Assembly: GCF_024362765.1 (NCBI RefSeq)
Contig: NZ_CP093302.1
Span: 1,022,001-1,086,000, forward strand
Direction: 5' to 3'
DNA length: 64,000 bases
Source: Alkalihalobacillus sp. LMS6
Lineage (GTDB): Bacteria; Bacillota; Bacilli; Bacillales; Bacillaceae_D
Shown: in pieces, positions 18,674 through 28,612 of the stretch
How the letters are laid out: every line of letters begins with the position of its first letter
Position numbering within the stretch: position 1 is the first letter of the stretch
The notes under the pieces: generated by a model
Told to the model about the DNA's origin: nothing
The model's database searches: none
What the model saw: the letters and a program-made list of their open reading frames with translations, nothing else
Translations under genes and position numbers: made by a program

Positions 18674-18830
18674 TGGCGACTCCGATAGGATAAGAAACAG
18701 TCTGAAAATCCAAGAGTGATCTTATCGAAGGAGTTAAGGCGCTGCCCGCGGCAAAGAAGACACAGTGAGTGCAAGTGATAACGTAGCGCAAACGGATGTC
18801 GCGTTTGTGCCTGTGGTGGAAGCGTCCACC
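18674..18830. repeat. Interspersed intergenic repeat, degenerate copy 2
   Basis: It begins TGGCGACTCCG and continues GAAGGAGTTAAGG, CGCTGCCCGCGGCAAAG, matching the ends of copies 1 and 3, but it is diverged and extended. A perfect hairpin GGTGGA-AGCG-TCCACC (18815-18830) follows. Confidence 0.5.
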
Positions 18831-19062
18831 CGCGCGATAAGTGATGACGATCATTTGAATTGAACGTTCACATTTTTGGATAAAGGACGACAGTCTTTAA
18901 ACAGACTTAATCAAACTATAAAAGAAGTGTATCGTGATTTTACATAAAGACGTGGACATGACTCGAAATAGCTTATGTTGTATGACGACCGAAATAGATA
19001 CGAGAAGAGATTTTTCCGAGTATTTTCATTTGTATTATTACTTTTTCTTTGGTACAGTAAAG

Positions 19063-19269
19063 TCATGATGGATTGATGACATCTGGCTGTTGATGTGCTT
19101 GCTTTTGTTTTTTCTCTAAGCATAATTCTAGCCATTTAATCGTGCCGAAAAAAACAAGGATATATTGAATAATCGTTAATTGTTTGATTGGTTTTGCCGA
19201 TAATAAATAAAAGATAACCGTTAAAACAAATGACAGGATGACAAAAGGGTTATCTAAGCGTTTGATCAT
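19063..19269 (-). CDS. Small membrane protein of unknown function, 68 aa
   Basis: Two hydrophobic helices (about residues 8-24 and 31-50) and a Lys/Gln-rich tail (EKKQKQAHQQPD). GGAGGG lies 7 bases before the ATG on the minus strand. It is divergent from yerA with about 100 bp between. No family recognised. Confidence 0.6.
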   Translation of the reverse strand: MIKRLDNPFVILSFVLTVIFYLLSAKPIKQLTIIQYILVFFGTIKWLELCLEKKQKQAHQQPDVINPS

Positions 19270-19366
19270 GGTGATCCCTCCAAAAAAAGTTGTGATGAAA
19301 TGTCACAATTCAACATCATTCTCACCCTGATCTATGGTAAGATGGGTGAAAGATTGAACAGATGAA

Positions 19367-21121
19367 ATGAGTGATAAAATGACGACTGAGCGAATACAGC
19401 GATGGACCAAGACGAGACTAAGGGAACATTTAAGTGTTATTCGAGGAGAACGCCCGCCTACCTTAGTTCTCAGACATGCCACTTACTTGAATTTTGCACG
19501 AAGAAAATGGGTTGAAGCCAATATATGGATAGCAGATGATCAAATCGTCTACGTTGGTCAAGATCTCCCTGAGATGTTAGGAGATGCTGAAGTGGTTGAC
19601 TGTACCGGACAATTTATTGTTCCAGGTTACATTGAACATCACGCCCATCCATTTCAATTATATAATCCCCATAGCTTGGCTCAATATGCATCTGAACGCG
19701 GGACAACAACGTTGATTAATGACAATCTAGTATATTTTTTAAACTTAGAAAAAAAGAAAGCGCTTTCTTTAATAGAAAAGCTTGAAGAACTGCCGACAAC
19801 AATGTATTGGTGGACGAGATATGATTCCCAATCAGAATTATTAAAGGATGAGATGTTTTCTAATTCCAAAATTAAATCTTGGCTTGAGCATCATCTTGTC
19901 GTTCAAGGTGGAGAATTAACATCGTGGCCAGCAGTGTTACAAGGTGATGATACGATCTTGCACTGGATGCAAGAAACGACACGACTCCGAAAGCCAATTG
20001 AGGGTCATATGCCAGGTGCATCGGAGAAGACGTTATCTCAGATGGCATTGTTAGGAGTGACTTGCGACCATGAAGCGATAACAGGTGAAGAAGTCATCCG
20101 TAGGTTGGATGTAGGGTATACGGCTTCTTTACGTCATTCTTCCATTCGACCAGATTTGCCGCGTTTATTTGAAGAGTTAAAAGAACTAGGTGTAGACTAT
20201 TTCGGGCGTTGCTTAATGACAACGGACGGATCGCCACCATCTTTTTATGAAGAAGGGATTATGAATACGTGTATTCAAATTGCCATTGATGCAGGGATTA
20301 ACCCAATTGATGCTTATGGAATGGCAACGTACTATGTTGCTCGTTATTACAATGTTGATCATAAGCTAGGTATGATTGGACCTGGTCGAATTGCTCATTT
20401 GAATTTCTTATCAGCGAAAGATGCACCTACGCCAGTAAGTGTCCTTGCTAAAGGACAGTGGGTTCGTCGCGATGGAAAAGATATTAGACAGGAACAAACG
20501 TTTAATTGGTCTGATTATGGAATAAATCCGATTGAATTTAATTGGGAACTGTCTGAAGATGAGCTTCATTTTTCAATGCCAATGGGTATTGAAATGACGA
20601 ATGCGGTTATTTTAAAACCTTATCAAACCATGCTTGAAACGTCAGCTACCGCGCTATCAACAGATCATGACGAATCGTTTTTTGCAATGATTGATAAAAA
20701 AGGAAAATGGCTCGTTACCACAACCCTCAGAGGATTTGCAACGTCTGTGATGGGTTTAGCTAGTTCCTATTCATACACTGGGGACGTTATTTTGATCGGA
20801 AAGTCATTAAAAGCGATGGTGCAAGCATTTAATGAGTTAAAGAAACAAGGTGGCGGATTAATTCTCATTGAAGATGGAGAAGTGATTGATCGCATCAAGC
20901 TACCGTTACTCGGAATGATGTCTGATGAACCGATGGAAGTCATTATGGAGCAGGAACGCAGCTTTACGAAAAAGTTAAGAGATCGAGGTTATACGCACGA
21001 GGATCCAATGTATAGTTTGCAATTCTTTTCGTCTACTCACCTTCCTTATATTCGTGTTACACAAAAAGGGATCTATGATGTTCGCAAGAAAAGAATTTTA
21101 TTTCCAGCAATAATGAGGTAA
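19367..21121 (+). CDS. yerA: Adenine deaminase-related amidohydrolase (YerA)
   Basis: A 584-aa amidohydrolase-fold protein of the adenine deaminase family. The metal site motif appears as GYIEHHAHPF, in place of the usual GxIDxHxH, and the central AITGEEVIRRLDVGYTASLRHSS region matches the adenine deaminase core. B. subtilis keeps yerA at the head of yerA-yerB-yerC-pcrB; here yerB is absent and yerC follows. Two near-equal starts exist (ATG 19367 and 19379), both with weak ribosome sites. The true adenine deaminase is a separate gene 600 bp downstream, so this paralogue may act on another substrate. Confidence 0.85.
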   Translation: MSDKMTTERIQRWTKTRLREHLSVIRGERPPTLVLRHATYLNFARRKWVEANIWIADDQIVYVGQDLPEMLGDAEVVDCTGQFIVPGYIEHHAHPFQLYNPHSLAQYASERGTTTLINDNLVYFLNLEKKKALSLIEKLEELPTTMYWWTRYDSQSELLKDEMFSNSKIKSWLEHHLVVQGGELTSWPAVLQGDDTILHWMQETTRLRKPIEGHMPGASEKTLSQMALLGVTCDHEAITGEEVIRRLDVGYTASLRHSSIRPDLPRLFEELKELGVDYFGRCLMTTDGSPPSFYEEGIMNTCIQIAIDAGINPIDAYGMATYYVARYYNVDHKLGMIGPGRIAHLNFLSAKDAPTPVSVLAKGQWVRRDGKDIRQEQTFNWSDYGINPIEFNWELSEDELHFSMPMGIEMTNAVILKPYQTMLETSATALSTDHDESFFAMIDKKGKWLVTTTLRGFATSVMGLASSYSYTGDVILIGKSLKAMVQAFNELKKQGGGLILIEDGEVIDRIKLPLLGMMSDEPMEVIMEQERSFTKKLRDRGYTHEDPMYSLQFFSSTHLPYIRVTQKGIYDVRKKRILFPAIMR

Positions 21122-21201
21122 AATAAAATTACTTTGGTGCTTTACCACTTTAAAAAATAAGCGCATCATAAGAGAAGCACTTAACTCGAAAGGTGTGACA
21201 T

Positions 21202-21522
21202 GTGTTGCAAATAAATAAATTAAGAGGAAAAGAATTAGATCAGTTGTTTCAAGCCATCCTTTCTTTAAAAGATGTGGAAGAAGCGTATGAATTCTTTGAT
21301 GACCTATGCACAATTAACGAAATCCAGTCTCTTGCTCAGCGCCTTGAAGTTGCGCGAATGTTACGTGATGGCTACACGTATCATAAGATTGAAACAGAGA
21401 CAGGAGCAAGTACAGCGACGATTTCACGCGTGAAGCGCTGTTTAAACTATGGCAATGATGGGTATCGACTTACGCTAGATCGGATTGATGCGCAAGAGCT
21501 CGAAAAAACACAAGATGCATAA
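21202..21522 (+). CDS. yerC: TrpR-like YerC/YecD family regulator
   Basis: A 106-aa helical protein with the Trp-repressor superfamily helix-turn-helix: EIQSLAQRLEVARML and the recognition helix GASTATISRVKRCL (about residues 69-82). GTG at 21202 follows AAGGTG. Neighbours match the B. subtilis order. Family members regulate nearby metabolic genes, but the target of YerC is not settled to my knowledge. Confidence 0.9.
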   Translation: MLQINKLRGKELDQLFQAILSLKDVEEAYEFFDDLCTINEIQSLAQRLEVARMLRDGYTYHKIETETGASTATISRVKRCLNYGNDGYRLTLDRIDAQELEKTQDA

Positions 21523-21534
21523 GGTAAGAGGAGT

Positions 21535-21565
21535 AGCTCGCAGAATGTTTTCTGCGAGCTTTTTT
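21535..21565 (+). terminator. Terminator after yerC
   Basis: AGCTCGCAGAA pairs with TTCTGCGAGCT around a short loop and is followed by six T. Confidence 0.9.
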
Positions 21566-21701
21566 AACGTTCAACATGAAACTGAGGAGAGAGTGAGGTA
21601 AACTAGACGTGAATATTCTTGCTAGTAAGATTTTCGAAAAACAATGGTACTAGCGGGCAAGATTCGCTACAATAAACGTTAAAAACAAAAGGAGCCCGTT
21701 T

Positions 21702-23429
21702 ATGACCGATCGAACGTCAATAAAGAAACAGCTGCGAGCAGCTAGCGGTGAAGAATCATGCGACCTTTTACTAACGAACGCAACGATTGTAGATGTGTAT
21801 ACATGCTCCACGTACAAAAGTACGATTGCGATAACAGATGGAATGATTGTGGGGATTGGTGACTACAAAAAGGGAGATCAAACGATTGACTTAGAAGGGA
21901 AATGGATTTGCCCTGGCTTGATCGATGGGCACGTACATATTGAATCTGCGATGGTTCGTCCAGAGGATTTAGCACGAGTTCTCCTTCCTAGAGGGGTAAC
22001 GACAATTGTTGCAGATCCACATGAGATTGCAAACGTTGGTGGCGCTGATGCGGTTCGGTATATGATTGAAGCTGCGAAAGACATCCCAATGGATATTAAA
22101 ATGATGGCTCCTTCAAGTGTTCCAGCGGCGTCGTTTGAAGAAAACGGTGCTTCTCTTACGAGCAAGGACATAGAAGCTCTTTTTCTCGAAGGAGAGATGC
22201 ATGGTTTAGGTGAAGTGATGGATTTTCCAGCGGTAGTCACTGGTGATGATGAGATGCTTGAGAAGATTGAGCTAGCGAAAAAGTACGGACAAACCATTGA
22301 CGGTCACGGTTCGGGTCTAGATGAAAAAGCACTTAATGCCTATAGAGTGGTAGGGATTGAGAATGACCATGAAGCTATTAAAGAGGAAGAAGCATTAGAA
22401 AGAATAAGAAAAGGTTTTTACGTTTTAATGCGAGAAGGCACGGCAACAAGAGATCTAGAAGCCATTCTTCCAGTTGTAACGGCTCACAACAGCAGAAGAT
22501 TTGCCTTTGCGACAGATGATAAGCATTTAGATGACTTAGTAGAAGAGGGAAGCATTGATTTTCATATTCGCAAAGCCATTCGGCTTGGTATGGACCCTTT
22601 ACAAGCGATTCAAATGGGAAGCTTAAATGCTGCGGAATGTTTTCAGCTTCATACTAAAGGAGCCATTGCGCCTGGAAAAGAAGCGACCTTTTTAATTTTG
22701 AGTGATTTGGACGCATTTGAAGTTGAGGATGTATTTGTAAAAGGGAAAAAAGTAGCAGAACAAGGAAGGGTGCTTTCATCATTTCGTGATTATGTGGATG
22801 TGCCGTCTCAACTTCTAGACAGTGTCCACATAAAACCTTTTACAAAAAAGGACTTGAAGCTACCGTTAAAGAACAGCGGAAGTGCGACAATCATTGAAGC
22901 TTCATTAACGTCAATCGTAACGAGGAAAGTAACAGAAGCGGTTGAGACAGAAGATGGGTGTTTTAAACCAAGCAGCAACCATTTAAAACTTGTTGTGATG
23001 GAGCGTCATCATAGAAAAGGTCATATTGGTGTCGGGATATGTAAAGGAATCCCAATTAAACGAGGTGCAATTGTGTCAACGGTGGCACACGATTCGCACA
23101 ATATTATCGCATGTGGTACAGATGATGAAAGCATTGAGCATGCGATTAAGCATATTGCTGAGTGTGGTGGTGGAATGGCCGTTGTCGATGGCCCTAACGT
23201 ATTGGCGACGCTACCCTTAACGATTGGCGGTTTAATGTCCGTACACTCTGTCGATCAAGTGAAACGTCAATTAAATCAACTACAAAACGCGCTTAAAGAA
23301 CTTGGTTATGACGAACATGTGGATCCGTTTTTAACCCTCGCTTTTCTAGCGCTGCCAGTCATTCCTTCTATTAAATTAACGTCAAAAGGATTATTTGATG
23401 TTGAAGCATTTTCATTTATCGAGCAGTAA
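21702..23429 (+). CDS. ade: Adenine deaminase
   Basis: A 575-aa enzyme that deaminates adenine to hypoxanthine for purine salvage. Metal motif [13 protein letters not shown] (about residues 72-84), then [20 protein letters not shown] and the C-terminal adenine deaminase domain with [10 protein letters not shown] and [16 protein letters not shown] before the ATG. It is a single-gene unit with its own terminator. I found no purine riboswitch in the 140-bp leader. Confidence 0.95.
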   Translation: MTDRTSIKKQLRAASGEESCDLLLTNATIVDVYTCSTYKSTIAITDGMIVGIGDYKKGDQTIDLEGKWICPGLIDGHVHIESAMVRPEDLARVLLPRGVTTIVADPHEIANVGGADAVRYMIEAAKDIPMDIKMMAPSSVPAASFEENGASLTSKDIEALFLEGEMHGLGEVMDFPAVVTGDDEMLEKIELAKKYGQTIDGHGSGLDEKALNAYRVVGIENDHEAIKEEEALERIRKGFYVLMREGTATRDLEAILPVVTAHNSRRFAFATDDKHLDDLVEEGSIDFHIRKAIRLGMDPLQAIQMGSLNAAECFQLHTKGAIAPGKEATFLILSDLDAFEVEDVFVKGKKVAEQGRVLSSFRDYVDVPSQLLDSVHIKPFTKKDLKLPLKNSGSATIIEASLTSIVTRKVTEAVETEDGCFKPSSNHLKLVVMERHHRKGHIGVGICKGIPIKRGAIVSTVAHDSHNIIACGTDDESIEHAIKHIAECGGGMAVVDGPNVLATLPLTIGGLMSVHSVDQVKRQLNQLQNALKELGYDEHVDPFLTLAFLALPVIPSIKLTSKGLFDVEAFSFIEQ

Positions 23430-23437
23430 AAAAGAGA

Positions 23438-23478
23438 GCTGTGGCAAAATCTATTAAAGGATTTTACCACAGCTTTTT
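23438..23478 (+). terminator. Terminator after ade
   Basis: AGCTGTGGCAAAATC pairs with GATTTTACCACAGCT (one mismatch), followed by five T. Confidence 0.85.
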
Positions 23479-23627
23479 GCTTTACGGGTTCCTGTAAGTA
23501 GCACGACATTCGCAAGTCGCTCTGACTTTGCAGGTGGCATCACTTCTTTTTGCTTGTGTGATGGTTCTTAATCTTTAAAAACGAACGGTATGGGTGGTCA
23601 ATTTTGTGTATTCCACTTTTGTAGCTT

Positions 23628-26030
23628 TTACTTCGGTATTAGCTGAAGATGGTCGCTTAATGGTTGATACTGTTCTGATTGAAGGGAGGTAATGTGATAG
23701 TCACCATTGACCCAAGCCTCTCGCTGGCTATGGTAAGTGTCGCTAAAAACATGACCGGATTGTCCAGGTCCCACAAGGTGATGTGTATTTTCAAGGTCGG
23801 CTAAATCCATCACACCACGCCAACCAGCGCCATTTGTGACGATTCCCGTTTCTGTTTGATAACTGGCGGCTTTTACAGTAATACGACTTCCGTCGGCAGG
23901 CAATGGAGAGCCATTAAACAAATAGTTCAACGGTGTAATCGCTGCAAGAGGATGATTGAAAACAACTTGGTGAAACTCTCCCCATTTCCAATCGTTGGGA
24001 ATTTCTCCTTGTAACTCGGTTGCCCGAGCAACCGCTTGTTGAAAACTAGTAGAAACGAGTGTTTCAAAGCCACCCGCTTTTTCAATCCAAGGACCGGTTT
24101 GCCCTTCATCTGCATCCCGCAGCATTTCATCAACAATATTGGCTCTTCCTTCAAACAAGTCATAAATTTCTTTAGGAAGTGCTTCTTTAAACAATTGTGA
24201 TGAGATTTCATCCATCCATAAATGAAACAATAATGGACCAGCTTCATCCCGTAAGTCCTCGAACTGCCAATCTTGTAGCATCGTTAGTGCTTGTTCTTCA
24301 ATATCAGATTGTTCACGATCACCTAGTGCACGTGTAAGAATCGGCACAAACTCTTCTGCCTGTAAATTAACCACGTCCATTTGCAAGTCCATCATGTCTT
24401 CGGCAGTGTGGTCGGATGCTGCATAGAGAACATCAATAATACGCTGATGACGATAAGGTTGTGCCCAAGTGTGTGTAAGGTGATAAGGGTAGTCATCATC
24501 AACGATTTGATTATTGGCAGTTGAAATGATGCCTGAATCTGGATTTATAATTGTAGGCAGCTCATCCCAAGGAATGTAGCCTTCCCATTGATAGGCGGGA
24601 TCCCAGCCAGGTACAGGAAGCAGAGCGTCATCCTCTTCTGGGCGAATGGGAATTAATCCATTAGCGCGATATGCAATCGTGCCATCTTGGCTTGCAAACA
24701 CAAAATTTTGCGCTGGTGCTTGAAAAGACGTTAACGCTTCAGAAAAGGAATCCCAGTCATCTGCGCGGTTAAAGTCTAGCACAGCTTGGAGCTCTGTTGT
24801 CGCTTCATGAGCTGTCCAGCGCATAGAAAGGGCATATTCAGCTTGTTCATCAAAGGACGCATATTCTGATAAAAGAGGACCGTTTCTCGTTAGCGTAATC
24901 TCATGTTCATAAGGCTCTTGGTCTGCAACAAGAATTTCTTCTGTAATCACTTCAGCTTCATACCACTCGTCATCGTATAAAAAGGTTGATGGTTCTTCAG
25001 GATGTCGTTGCTCAAAATAAAGCTGTTGGACATCAGGCCCTACGTTTGTTACGCCCCAAGCAATTTCTTCATTTGATCCTAAAATGATCCCGGGAACCCC
25101 TGCAAAAATGACCCCTGTTACGTTGACAGTAGGGGAAGTTAAATGGGTTTCATACCATATACTTGGTGTAGCTAGCCCGAGATGAGGATCATCAGCAAGC
25201 AATGGTTCACCTGATGCTGTCCGCTCTCCTGAAAGAACCCAGTTATTGCTACCAGCGAAAGGATGTGGCAAATAGTCACCAGTCTTTGAGAAAGCGCTTT
25301 TAATATCGACTGGAATGTTTTGCGCTAATTCTAAAATAACGGGACCATCTTCTGGATAAACAGGCATTAAATCAAGAGCTTCTTCTTCTGTAACGTGTTG
25401 AGCAAGCCAGTGACGAAACGCTTGCCCTTGCCAGTTTCCATTTAAATCATAGGCCATATACTTTCCAATCGTCAATGAATCTAAAGGCTCCCACGGTGTT
25501 GGTTCATAACCGGCAAGTCGAAATTCAATCGGCAGCTCTCCATTTTCAATGGCTTGTGTCATAAAGGCATTGACACCTTCCGCATACGCCTCTAAGTATC
25601 CGTACGTTTCTTCGTCATAAGCTGCTTCTGATGCTTCGGCGGCACGACGTAATCCAAATGTTCGAAAAAACCGATCTTGGTCCAGCATGCCTTCACCGAT
25701 TACTTCAGCTAGCTGACCTGAAGCTTGTCGCCGACTTAAATCCATTTGAAATAAGCGATCTTGGGCTGTCACGAACCCTTGCGCAAAATAAAGATCGACA
25801 TCATTTTCCGCTTCAATATGAGGAACACCTTGCTCATCTCGGTAAACTGACACTTCATCAGCTAACCCTGCAACCTCTAGCTCCCCGCGCACTTGTGGCA
25901 TTGGCTTTTGGAGCTGTAGATATGCCCAAATGCCAATACTTATTAATAAAAGGAAGAAGACGCCGATTGAAATAATAAAAATTTTTTTCCACGGAACACG
26001 TTTTTTCTGTTTTAATTTAGCTGTTTCCAT
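23628..26030 (-). CDS. Penicillin acylase family (S45) N-terminal-nucleophile hydrolase
   Basis: An 800-aa exported enzyme. A basic N-terminus and one membrane segment (about 17-38) act as signal or anchor. The precursor self-cleaves before the nucleophile Ser261 (FAG/SNNWVLSG), giving an alpha chain of about 220 residues and a beta chain of about 540. Family members hydrolyse penicillin G, other acyl amides or acyl-homoserine lactones; sequence alone does not tell which. Mature chains are acidic, fitting an alkaliphile exterior. It forms a single-gene unit, divergent from the epimerase-like gene, with an 8-bp inverted repeat in its leader. Confidence 0.9.
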   Translation of the reverse strand: METAKLKQKKRVPWKKIFIISIGVFFLLLISIGIWAYLQLQKPMPQVRGELEVAGLADEVSVYRDEQGVPHIEAENDVDLYFAQGFVTAQDRLFQMDLSRRQASGQLAEVIGEGMLDQDRFFRTFGLRRAAEASEAAYDEETYGYLEAYAEGVNAFMTQAIENGELPIEFRLAGYEPTPWEPLDSLTIGKYMAYDLNGNWQGQAFRHWLAQHVTEEEALDLMPVYPEDGPVILELAQNIPVDIKSAFSKTGDYLPHPFAGSNNWVLSGERTASGEPLLADDPHLGLATPSIWYETHLTSPTVNVTGVIFAGVPGIILGSNEEIAWGVTNVGPDVQQLYFEQRHPEEPSTFLYDDEWYEAEVITEEILVADQEPYEHEITLTRNGPLLSEYASFDEQAEYALSMRWTAHEATTELQAVLDFNRADDWDSFSEALTSFQAPAQNFVFASQDGTIAYRANGLIPIRPEEDDALLPVPGWDPAYQWEGYIPWDELPTIINPDSGIISTANNQIVDDDYPYHLTHTWAQPYRHQRIIDVLYAASDHTAEDMMDLQMDVVNLQAEEFVPILTRALGDREQSDIEEQALTMLQDWQFEDLRDEAGPLLFHLWMDEISSQLFKEALPKEIYDLFEGRANIVDEMLRDADEGQTGPWIEKAGGFETLVSTSFQQAVARATELQGEIPNDWKWGEFHQVVFNHPLAAITPLNYLFNGSPLPADGSRITVKAASYQTETGIVTNGAGWRGVMDLADLENTHHLVGPGQSGHVFSDTYHSQREAWVNGDYHITSLQSEQYQPLSDHLQLIPK

Positions 26031-26050
26031 ATAATCCTCCCCTTCAAAAA

Positions 26051-26080
26051 AGAAAACGCTTTCGAATCTAGTATTCGAAA
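26051..26080. promoter_or_regulatory. Inverted repeat and cre-like site upstream of the acylase gene
   Basis: TTTCGAAT-CTAGT-ATTCGAAA (26060-26080) is a perfect inverted repeat with 8-bp arms. AGAAAACGCTTTCG (26051-26064) overlaps it and matches the cre consensus at all but its end bases. Either could control the acylase gene that starts 20-50 bp away. Confidence 0.4.
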
Positions 26081-26169
26081 AGGATAAACAAACTCCTGCA
26101 AATCAATTGCGTTTTTTAACCACTCATGCATACTAAAGATACGATATGCTTGAAAAGAGAGGGATACGC

Positions 26170-27033
26170 ATGATTATTATTGAAAATGACGATCTTCAAG
26201 TAGAACTAATGAATAGTGGTGCAGAGGTTCAAAAAGTGATTGATAAACATACAGGGAAAAATAAAATGTGGAGTGGGGACCCAGAATACTGGGGAAGGGT
26301 TTCACCAATTTTATTTCCAATTGTTGGCGCTTTAAAAGGAGGAACGTATCGGTATGAAAACCAGATGTATACACTTCCTCGACATGGCTTTCTTAGAGAT
26401 CAAATGTTTGTGACCAATCATCTAGAACGATCAAAGGTTCGCTTTCATTTTGAATCTTCTGGTCAGTTTACAGATGTGTATCCGTTTGAATTTACGATTC
26501 ATGTAAACTACGAATTAGTTGAGCGATCGCTAAAAGTAACGTGGGAAGTAAAAAATGATACAGACGGACCCATGTATTTCTCCATCGGCGGACATCCTGG
26601 CTTCGCTTTACCTATGAGAGAAGGAAGAAAAACGGCTGATCATGTCATCGAGTTACAATCGAGCCAGCAGTTAAAGCAGTACCAGTTAGTGGACAATCTG
26701 TTGGAAGAAGTGAAGGATCAAGCTATTTCCTCATCTTTTTCTCTTTCGCCTGAGCGGTTTAAGCGTGACGCGCTTGTATATGAAGGTGTTGATAAAGTCT
26801 CAGTCACTATCGATCAGTCGATTATGCTTGAACTAGATGTGCAAGATGCACCATATGTTGGCGTTTGGTCTCCATATAGAGAAGGTGAGGACGAGCTAGC
26901 TTTTATTTGCATTGAACCTTGGTACGGCTTAGCGGATACAACCGAGACGAGCGGTTCATTAGAAGAGAAAAAAGGAATTCAAAAACTTGCTGTAGGTGAA
27001 CAGTTTACAGGCGGTTACACAATTAAGTTCTGA
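26170..27033 (+). CDS. Aldose 1-epimerase-like protein (LacX type)
   Basis: A 287-aa protein of the galactose mutarotase fold. Visible features: PRHGFLRDQMF (about 75-85), the catalytic-type SIGGHPGFALP (about 145-155) and CIEPWYGLADT near the C-terminus. LacX/YeaD-type members act on sugars or sugar phosphates, often with unknown substrate. ATG 26170 with GAGAGGG upstream is chosen over an ATG at 26146 that overlaps the ribosome site. Confidence 0.85.
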   Translation: MIIIENDDLQVELMNSGAEVQKVIDKHTGKNKMWSGDPEYWGRVSPILFPIVGALKGGTYRYENQMYTLPRHGFLRDQMFVTNHLERSKVRFHFESSGQFTDVYPFEFTIHVNYELVERSLKVTWEVKNDTDGPMYFSIGGHPGFALPMREGRKTADHVIELQSSQQLKQYQLVDNLLEEVKDQAISSSFSLSPERFKRDALVYEGVDKVSVTIDQSIMLELDVQDAPYVGVWSPYREGEDELAFICIEPWYGLADTTETSGSLEEKKGIQKLAVGEQFTGGYTIKF

Positions 27034-27107
27034 AAATTGTAACACATGGTGCGAAGGTTCAAGCTTGCTCTTGTTGAATAGATATAGAGACGAGAGGAGC
27101 TGATTAG

Positions 27108-27272
27108 ATGATTTACTACGAAATTGAGTGCATCACGTGTAAACAGCTATACAAAGCGATAGAAGGAACAGCTTTATACAGATGGTATAAGGAACATCCG
27201 AATGAGAGAACGATGTGTCCCGATTGTTCCCGAAAAATCGAAAAAGAAGCGCAGAAACAGTTTCTTGGGTGA
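27108..27272 (+). CDS. Small zinc-ribbon protein, 54 aa, YlaI/DUF2197-like
   Basis: Reads MIYYEIECITCKQLYKAIEG and later RTMCPDCSRKIEKEAQ. Two CxxC pairs 26 residues apart and the overall layout resemble the YlaI (DUF2197) zinc-ribbon proteins of Bacillus. GAGGAGC lies 8 bases before the ATG and a strong terminator follows. Function unknown; the family assignment is tentative but the gene itself looks sound. Confidence 0.75.
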   Translation: MIYYEIECITCKQLYKAIEGTALYRWYKEHPNERTMCPDCSRKIEKEAQKQFLG

Positions 27273-27286
27273 AGAGATTTTGTAGC

Positions 27287-27335
27287 GGATTAGGTCAAGG
27301 TGCAACAGTGTCAACTTTGACCTAATCCATTTTTT
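27287..27335 (+). terminator. Terminator after the zinc-ribbon gene
   Basis: GGATTAGGTCAA pairs with TTGACCTAATCC and is followed by six T. The minus-strand HMG-CoA lyase gene ends against it, so it may serve both sides. Confidence 0.88.
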
Positions 27336-28239
27336 ATTCGCTTTGTTTAGTCAGTTCACTTGCTTTTCCTGCTTTCATAACCATTCCTGCTAACGGTTTA
27401 GGGAACCATTCTTGAATGGTTTGGGCTAATCCAATTAATGAATCAAGGTTAACGCCAGTATCAACACCCATTTCTTCAAACATATGCACCATATCTTCCG
27501 TACAGACATTCCCGACAGCAAGTGGTGCGTAAGGACATCCACCTAAGCCAGCGATAGAAGCATCAAAATGCCGTACGCCGGATTCATAACCTGCCAACGT
27601 ATTGGCTAGTGCTAACCCTCTTGTATTATGAAAATGAAGACCAAGTTCCAAATCTTTGCCAAACTCAGTAAATAATGCAGAGACTCGTTCTTTTACTTGA
27701 GATGGGTGAGCCATTCCTGTTGTGTCTCCTAAAACAATTTTTGATGCGCCAGCTTGTAAAAAAGCATCAACCATTCTCATGACTTCTAATTCTGAAACAG
27801 ATCCACTAAATGGACAACCAAACGAGGTTGATAAGATAGCTGTAACAGGTTTAATCGAATGTGCTTCGCGTACACTAGGAAGTAAATCAGCTAATCCATC
27901 TTGAACAGAGCGTTTCGAATTTTTCAAGTTGAAAGCGTCGCTAACCGCCATTGATAGGTGTAAATGCGTAATCGATGTTTGCATGGCGCGGTCAACGCCA
28001 CGACTATTAAGAGCGAGTCCGGCTACCTCAATCGCAGCTGGTCGTTTCCAGTGGATTAAAATTTCTTCAGCGTCAGCCATTGCGGGAACGAACTTAGGAT
28101 GCACAAATGAAACCGCTTCCAATTTTGTTAATCCAGCTTGAACAAAACCTTCTAACATCTGAATCTTTTGCTCGGTTGAAATAACTGTTTTTTCGTTTTG
28201 TAATCCGTCGCGTGCACCAACTTCGACAATATGTATCAA
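27334..28239 (-). CDS. mvaB: Hydroxymethylglutaryl-CoA lyase
   Basis: About 301 aa. It splits HMG-CoA to acetyl-CoA and acetoacetate, the last step of leucine breakdown. Family motifs: VEVGARDGLQNE at the N-terminus, metal-binding LGLHFHNTRGLALAN, and the signature GLGGCPYAPLAVGN with the catalytic Cys. The start TTG 28239 is proposed because AAGGAG (28252-ish) is nine bases ahead; the in-frame ATG at 28260 lies before that site. Unusually, no other leucine-degradation genes adjoin it. Confidence 0.9.
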   Translation of the reverse strand: MIHIVEVGARDGLQNEKTVISTEQKIQMLEGFVQAGLTKLEAVSFVHPKFVPAMADAEEILIHWKRPAAIEVAGLALNSRGVDRAMQTSITHLHLSMAVSDAFNLKNSKRSVQDGLADLLPSVREAHSIKPVTAILSTSFGCPFSGSVSELEVMRMVDAFLQAGASKIVLGDTTGMAHPSQVKERVSALFTEFGKDLELGLHFHNTRGLALANTLAGYESGVRHFDASIAGLGGCPYAPLAVGNVCTEDMVHMFEEMGVDTGVNLDSLIGLAQTIQEWFPKPLAGMVMKAGKASELTKQSE

Positions 28240-28318
28240 CTTAATCAGCTCCTTATGCATTTTTAAAAGATGCTACAGGCGGAAAACACCCGCCTGCAGC
28301 GAAACTTTGTGTGAATAC

Positions 28319-28612
28319 TTACGCTTGTAAAGATAAGTAGCGAAAAAAAGTAACAGCGGCAATGAGCGCCACACCTATTAAATAAATAATCGCTAAACGA
28401 CGTTCTCGTGCATCGGTTGTTTTTAACGTGTGCAGGATGAGTAAAGCTGCGAGCACCATATTTAAGACGGACACGATAAAGAAAGGAAAGATGCTTTGGT
28501 ACAAATTCTGAGAAGCGATCCCTACAAGATTAACGAGAGCGACAACGATAAATAACCACATGTAAATCATAATAATTAAAGAAGGTCTTTCTTTTTTTTG
28601 TTTCTTTGCCAT
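28319..28612 (-). CDS. Small membrane protein of unknown function, 97 aa
   Basis: Starts MAKKQKKERPS with a basic, cytosol-facing N-terminus followed by three hydrophobic helices (about 13-30, 38-60 and 74-92). AAAGGAG is 8 bases before ATG 28612; the longer frame to 28762 has no such site. Not recognised. It lies 79 bp upstream of the HMG-CoA lyase start on the same strand. Confidence 0.65.
   Translation of the reverse strand: MAKKQKKERPSLIIMIYMWLFIVVALVNLVGIASQNLYQSIFPFFIVSVLNMVLAALLILHTLKTTDARERRLAIIYLIGVALIAAVTFFRYLSLQA

Larger units (their letters stand above)
18487..19062. other. Intergenic region of 576 bp
   Basis: It holds a minus-strand terminator (18559-18599) and a degenerate intergenic repeat with an adjacent GGTGGA-AGCG-TCCACC hairpin (18674-18830). 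The rest is AT-rich with no convincing gene; open frames across the repeat lack ribosome sites. Confidence 0.6.

Noticed and set aside
18657-18854. 65-codon minus-strand open frame
   Set aside because: It lies across the degenerate intergenic repeat, has no ribosome site and an odd composition.
21566-21701. Possible purine riboswitch before adenine deaminase
   Set aside because: No conserved three-way junction or loop-loop sequence was recognisable in the 136-bp leader.
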